Origin: Entoloma clypeatum
Taxonomy: Eukaryota; Basidiomycota; Agaricomycetes; Agaricales; Entolomataceae
NCBI GenBank assembly: GCA_963565915.1
Contig: OY751495.1
Coordinates: 3,286,001 to 3,350,000 of the forward strand
Length of the DNA stretch: 64,000 bases
Reading direction: 5' to 3'
The translations under genes were made by a program, and so were the position numbers. Below, one piece after another: positions 58,772 through 64,000 of this stretch (the stretch's first letter is position 1; the number at the start of each line of letters is the position of its first letter). A model generated the notes under the pieces. That model saw only the letters and a list, made by a program, of their open reading frames with translations, did not search any database and was not told the origin of the DNA.

Positions 58772-59499
58772 TGAACTTTCCACAGGGAGAAGACCCCATC
58801 ATTGTTTGGCGACAGCTGAAGGCAGTCCCCGAAGCTGGCGAGCTCACTGACTTTGCTATTTTACTCCTCACATTGTCGTAAACCAGGCGGGCTGTGAGCG
58901 GGATTTCTCAGACCTCAAGATCAAGAAAACTCACCTCCGTAACCGCCTCGGGCTTTCCAAGCTTCACAAAATGTCGAAGGCCAGTCAGACTTTGTATTCA
59001 TGCCTACTGTCTGAGATACTCACGTTACAATTTAAAGGTTGGTGCAAATATCTGATCCAGTCATTACACAGAGGGTTTCACAGAGTCACACGAGAAACAT
59101 AAGAACCACGAGCAAGACTGGGTCCGACAGCTCCTCACGGTCCCCCGATACACGGATATCTTGGAATGTGGAGCGGCCGATGGAGAAGGTGATGATGACG
59201 CAACACCGAAGTCTGTGCTGGTGACATCCGCTAGTGGATGGTGTTGTGAACTGGCAAAATGGATGGAAGAAGAATGGGAGGATCATATTGAGGATGACTC
59301 TGATGAGCAGGGAGGACCGCCAATGCCAGCCAGGCGTCATGTGAGGTCTTGGCTTCCCTGTTCACTCAAGAAGTTATTTACTGGTGAGAGCAAGCAACCT
59401 GCATGTCAACATTGCAGGTTCAGGAGACGACTTTGGTATATAAGCATAGTGTTTGTTCTGCACTCAATTTCAGAATTTAAGCCACTAAAATGGCCTTAA
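58772..59499 (+). pseudogene. hAT transposase C-terminal dimerisation region
   Basis: Plus strand: GEDPIIVWRQLKAVPEAGEL, then after a frame change NQAGCERDFSDLKIKKTHLR, the hallmark of the hAT C-terminal dimerisation domain, and a tail with RQLLTVPRYTDILECG, SASGWCCELAKWMEEEWED and SWLPCSLKKLFTGES. It ends at 59497-59499. It is followed by the right terminal region of the 19.8 kb element. At least one frame break (near 58877) is visible unless an intron accounts for it. It matches in orientation the left-arm exons at 39978. Confidence 0.82.
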
Positions 59500-59581
59500 T
59501 ATTAAGCCCCTTATTAATGTTTAAGGCTTAAGAAAAATTCTGGACCTTATTAAGCCCTTAATTACCAACACTGGTTTCGAC

Positions 59582-61178
59582 GACTTTTCGCCGGACCGAC
59601 CGATGTAAAGCATAACGTCTAATCTGCGTAAACATCTGTAAACATCCAGGACGATCCTATTTAATATTAAATAAATTAGAAGCTTTCTTTGAGTTCTGAA
59701 ATTAAATTTATCGCCAACCCACAGAGGACAAGGAACTGATGGATGTGCGACAGACTGGTGCTTTGAGGGTGGTGTGTGTGTGCCCGAGTGCCGGCGTGTT
59801 TCGACGTCGGGACGGGGCTCGTTCAATGGAAGATCCAGGAACAAGGGAACGAGGGATAACCTTATGTACATACACACACGCAGGAGGCACGGACTCGGGA
59901 GAAAACTTGGGGCGCCGATCATCGTAAAGATGAAAAGCAATTTTGATCCTGGGATAATATTCATGACGAGCTCTCGGGTGGCGGGCAATGTACATACATA
60001 CTTACTTACATGGAGAGCGTGAGCGCCGGTAATTAGCTTGAAGATCCTTTCAGAGGCTCTCAGTTCATCTTTTTTTGCCCATCCGACAGGGGGAGCATGG
60101 CGCAGGCCCCGTCCTGAAAACAATCCACGAAAGGGATGTTCTAAACCGAGGGAACGCCCGACGTTCTACATGCATACCGACATGCAAATCAAAACCAAGG
60201 GTTGGCTCAGCTTTGAAAAATTCCTTGCGGTAATCAGGCCTGGCCCCCCCTGATGTGAAAAAGCGCCTTCAAATTCCATGTACTTTCGATCGATGGATTT
60301 GACACGATGGCGTATTCCATCATACGTTAGATGGCAACGTGGAGGAAGCCTATGTAGTTGATGTCAATTGGCTCGGAATTAATAAAAGAGCACTCCGGAC
60401 GCACGTGCAGTAAGTATCATACGTAGCTGGACGGGACCAGCCGGATTCCCTGAGAAAAAGGATGGTGCGAAGCTGGGAGAAGGGCAGGGTTCAAATTGAG
60501 AGTGCTCCGAGAACATATGTGACTGCAGCAAACAAAAAACGTCCATCAGCATGGCTTGCGTTGCGCCGTACGGCCATATATATATCCTAATAGCGGGGAA
60601 TGCGCCCAGTCGACCCCTTGAGAGATTAACATATAGCAGACCGATTTTGGCGAACGCAGACGGGAAATTCACTAAATTGCACAGTGTGGTGCGTGTGCCG
60701 TGCCCGCATATGACGAAGTTAGGTGTTGCGGGGCCGTAGAAAGCGGTATGCAAGACAGCGGCCGCCAAGCTGCTACTGCACCTCCTGGCCAGGTGTGTTT
60801 TATGCGCACATATATGGGGCAGTTGGCAATTATTTGGAGCTGGAGCAATGCCAGTCGGAGGTTATATACTTTGAAACGTTCGGAGATGGCCAGAAGTGCA
60901 TAGCGTTGCTCCAACTTTGAGCAGCGGGTGGGACCAGGCGTCATCCAGAAAGTTTGACAAGAGTTCCGAGGCTCACCCGGATACAGGGTACAAGGCACCC
61001 GTCATCGATTCATCCGTGGCTCCATGATCTGAGCCGCAACGGTCCTGATCAAGAATAAAGCGGGGCTGGGGGTGGAATGAATGGTGTTGCAAGTCGGGGG
61101 TGTTTGATATATTTCAGCTTCCTCGTGTGCACTTTGCACGCCCTGGAGGGCCATTTCCTTATCCTCAGTCGCATTTTG
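59582..61178. other. Intergenic region right of the transposon nest
   Basis: 1.6 kb without a recognised gene, tRNA or repeat. Open frames on both strands are short and unremarkable. CATATATATATCC near 60574 is the only simple repeat. Confidence 0.45.
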
Positions 61179-61187
61179 TATATAAAA
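61179..61187 (+). promoter_or_regulatory. TATA box of the BCS1-like gene
   Basis: TATATAAAA 124 bp upstream of the ATG at 61311, followed by a pyrimidine-rich leader. Positional assignment only. Confidence 0.5.
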
Positions 61188-61310
61188 AACTCGGCTATCT
61201 CGTAATTATCCTATTTTGTAAACAACTTGACACTTTTAATAATATGTATACTCCCCAGTCGGGCGCTTCCCTTCATCCCTTCTTTCCTTCCCCCACCTTG
61301 CAGTTGTGAC

Positions 61311-63571
61311 ATGGCGTCCTCCCCACCGCTCGTTTCGTCCCCGACAGGCAGTACCTTCGCCAACTCTGGGTCATGGCTCACCAACGTCGTCGGCCTCTCC
61401 TTTTTCGCGTCCATGATGCAGAACACGTATTTGCTAGACAGTCTGCGCCTCCTCGTTTTGGGCACAATCATCGAGACCGGGCGCAGGCTGTGCCAATGGC
61501 TTATGGAGAGATCCAGTTTTCGTATGTCCCAAGGCTCTCTTCTGGGTCAGAGTGTTCACGTCATGCTTCCGCAGAGATGTGCGTCACAGCAAGGTTCGAT
61601 GAGGGTGATCCCACATATGAGTGGATCGTCTTGTTCTTGGTGTTTAAAACCTCCATCACTCACAAACCCCTCACAACTAACCCCGCCGCGTTTTTAGACC
61701 CAGGAGAATGTCTGGCGCCGCTCACGCGACTTTACCGTAAACGCAAAAAACTCGAAGCGTAAATGGGCGGTGTCAGAGCCCGAACTTGAGGGAAACGCCG
61801 ACTATGTCCCTACGTATGGTCTCCCACAATTATTTCGCTGGAAAGGCTATTGGGTCGAAGTCAAGCGGTCAAACACGGGTGGTCCAGCGGCCATGGCCGG
61901 TCAGGGAACCCAGAACGCCGGTGTCATATTTATCTCGTACGCAATGCCTCCCTCTCATTTGAGATTCAGCTCACGAAAGGACAGGATCTACACATTCCAG
62001 ATGAAGGCGCTCTCCATGCTGGTAGAGGATGCACGGGAGCGTTACAAAGTCACAAGCCGGCCCAACGTCACCGTCCACATGGCGGACTCGGTAACGATGT
62101 CTTCAATCTTTCGTTCACCCTGACGTCTCACTTCTTTGTTTCAAGCCTACATATGGCCCTACCTTTGTGTGGACCAACGTCAAACAAAAAACCCGTCGGC
62201 CGCTCAGTTCCATCATCCTACCCAAAGGCATTGTCGAATCGCTAATCCAAGATGCCCAAGAGTTCATTGACACCGAATCATGGTATGTCGACGCTGGCAT
62301 TCCTCATCGTCGGGGGTACCTCTTGTATGGCCCTCCTGGTACCGGCAAAAGTGCGTTCTTCTGTTCACGTTCCCCGGCGTGAATTGATTTCTTCCCTCAT
62401 AGCTTCAACAATATACGCATTGGTACGGATTCTCGATCCTTTCCCAACTATCCACTCACATTCCATCGTAGGCTGGTGAACTCGGCCTTGAAATATATAG
62501 CCTGTCGTTATCCTCTGGCTTGTAAGTCCCTATTGCCGATCTTTCCTTTCGTGGGGATATTCAAACATCCACGTATCCAGCATCGACGATACCTTCCTTC
62601 AAAAAGCCGCATCCTCCATCCCAAAAAACTCTATCCTCCTCATCGAGGACATCGACTGTGCCTTCCCATCACGCGACGACGATGACGAAGAACTCTCCCC
62701 AGCCAACCAATTCGGCATGGTCGCCCCAACGGGCTTCAAACGCGCCAAATCCGCGGTCACCCTTTCAGGGCTACTCAATGTCCTCGATGGCGTAGGTAGC
62801 GAAGAGGGCAAGCTCTTCTTTGCCACCGTAAGTCCTCGCATCATCCCCCTCCTATGAGGGTTCACCGAACACAATGTTCCACAGACCAATTATGTCGACC
62901 GCCTCGACCCCGCGCTCCTCCGCCCCGGAAGAATCGACAAGAAGGTCGAATACCACCCCGCAACGAAAGAGCAGGCTTCCGCGCTCTTCCTGCGCTTCTT
63001 TGCCCGCCCCGGCAGCAGCGACACCACCACCACCACCGACAAGAGTGAGAAGGCTCCGCTATCTCTATCGCAGCTCTCGGACCTTGCTGCCCAGTTCGCC
63101 TCGCACATCCCACACCAGACCTTCTCCACCGCCGAGCTCCAGGGCTTCCTCCTCCTGTGCAAGCAGCACCCCGAGCTCGCGCTCAAGACCGTCAAAGCGT
63201 GGGTCGACAGGGAGCTCGTGGAGCGGAGGGAGAAGGAGGAGAGGGACGAGGAGCGGAGGAGGAAGGGGAAGGAGAAGAGGGAGGCGATGGGGGGTGGTGG
63301 CGCGGCGGATACGATGGCTGCGCGGTTGGCGGCAATGTATGGAGGGTTTGGTGCGGGGTTGGGAGGGCCGGCTGTTATGGGGGGGCCGGGGATGGTCACG
63401 GGGGGGACTCCGAAGACTCCGACGACCCCGACGCCTGCGTATGCTGATAGTCAGAAGCAGGCTGGGGTCAGGGAGGCTTCTGTGGATGCGGCTACGGCTA
63501 CGGCTACGGCTGAGGAGGGGGGTGGGGAATCGGCTGCTCAGGAGGAGGTCGTCGTCGTGGTTCCTGCGTGA
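61311..63571 (+). CDS. BCS1-like AAA+ ATPase (mitochondrial inner-membrane type)
   Basis: Related to Bcs1, the mitochondrial AAA ATPase that translocates the Rieske protein for complex III; fungi have several paralogues of less certain role. From ATG 61311 the protein starts [14 protein letters not shown] with a hydrophobic stretch [20 protein letters not shown], a candidate membrane anchor. The BCS1 N-terminal domain follows ([34 protein letters not shown]). The AAA module has Walker A GPPGTGKS (62332-62355), Walker [12 protein letters not shown] (about 62631), a sensor region [17 protein letters not shown] and the arginine segment [20 protein letters not shown]. An insert rich in acidic residues (DDDDEELS) lies after Walker B. 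The C-terminal 120 residues are low-complexity ([14 protein letters not shown], then glycine- and threonine-rich). Several short introns; the stop is TGA 63569-63571. Confidence 0.9.
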
Positions 63572-64000
63572 TTTTGATTCGATTTTTTGCTTGTTTTGTC
63601 GTGTGCTGCTCGTTATGTATAAAACAAGAACGATCTAGTATTTAGCATTTCTGTTTCTGTTTCTGGATTGTCTGTACATACTAACATATACAGGTCTTTC
63701 GTTAATGAATATTCCATCCCTTCCATTGACAGATCGCTCACACCTAAGTTACTTGGGTCCAGCAGACATGATTTCCCCCCGGGCGAAGAACCCACCAGAC
63801 GTTGGTAAATTTTGGCGCTGGAACATTTCTTCTGTGTTCACAGGGGGAGGGGGGGGGGTTGTGAGGACGGAAACCTAAGGAGGGTTCACATCCTTTATAG
63901 ATTAATTCTAGAGCAGGAATTAGTTACGTTGGCAACTGACTGTAGTCCACATGGCACAGTGATAACAAGGACTGATATACTTGTATGTGTGATGCCAAGT
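63572..64000. other. 3' flank of the BCS1-like gene
   Basis: Probable 3' UTR, then about 350 bp with a long G run near 63843-63858. No further gene identifiable before the window ends. Confidence 0.5.

Larger units (their letters stand above)
39783..59573 (+). mobile_element. 19.8 kb hAT-bounded composite transposon nest
   Basis: The left end CAGTGTTGTGCTTAAGCC starts at 39783 and the right end TTAATTACCAACACTG stops at 59573; they share the 8-bp terminal inverted repeat CAGTGTTG. A perfect 8-bp target-site duplication GTTTCGAC lies at 39775-39782 and 59574-59581, the size hAT transposases make. Subterminal sequence at both ends is full of CTTAAGGC/GCCTTAA repeats. Within it are plus-strand hAT N-terminal exons (39978-40640) and a plus-strand hAT C-terminal dimerisation region (58772-59499). 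The middle is replaced by an inverted copy of the left end and by Gypsy, Copia and LINE insertions. It cannot encode a complete transposase as it stands. Confidence 0.85.

Overview
This window looks like a chromosomal segment of a filamentous basidiomycete, most likely an agaricomycete. The reasons are multi-exon genes with GT-AG introns of about 50-60 bp, single-domain ricin-B-like lectins of the mushroom type, and a dense nest of fungal transposable elements. There is no bacterial-style gene organisation. One assembly gap of exactly 200 N lies at 38759-38958.

Left part, 1-35600 (host genes). In order: a MON2-type Golgi/endosome trafficking scaffold (minus, runs to the left edge); two tandem ricin-B-like lectin genes; a 2 kb minisatellite of about 28 copies of a 72-bp unit; a fungal ubiquitin-like-domain protein (minus) whose 5' end and promoter are copied in inverted orientation just upstream; a D-xylulose kinase with a long low-complexity insert; a third lectin (minus); a major-facilitator (monocarboxylate-type) transporter with a decayed copy of its last exon downstream; a PLP-dependent aromatic-amino-acid decarboxylase; an uncharacterised multi-pass membrane protein; a SUMO gene whose last coding exon and 3' flank are tandemly duplicated; and a 1350-residue, mostly disordered protein full of microsatellite-like repeats.

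Right part, 35800-59580 (transposon nest). Two non-autonomous hAT-like elements with 8-bp target-site duplications come first, then a large palindrome containing the N gap. Next is a 19.8 kb structure bounded by hAT terminal inverted repeats and a perfect 8-bp target-site duplication (GTTTCGAC at both ends). Its left 2034 bp reappear in inverted orientation at 56609-58642 with no net length difference. Between these arms lie a chromodomain-carrying Gypsy element with in-frame TGA/TAG codons, a piece of hAT transposase, and a Copia element with a 5-bp duplication. The Copia element holds an inverted second Copia fragment, whose LTR is in turn split by a 5'-truncated LINE with a 31-T tail and a 15-bp target-site duplication. 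The insertion order can largely be read from the duplications.

The far right, 59582-64000, returns to host sequence with a BCS1-like AAA ATPase gene. I see no convincing tRNA, rRNA or CRISPR. The host genes do not form one obvious pathway. Closest to functional groups are the three lectins, which share an exon structure, and the transporter next to the decarboxylase.
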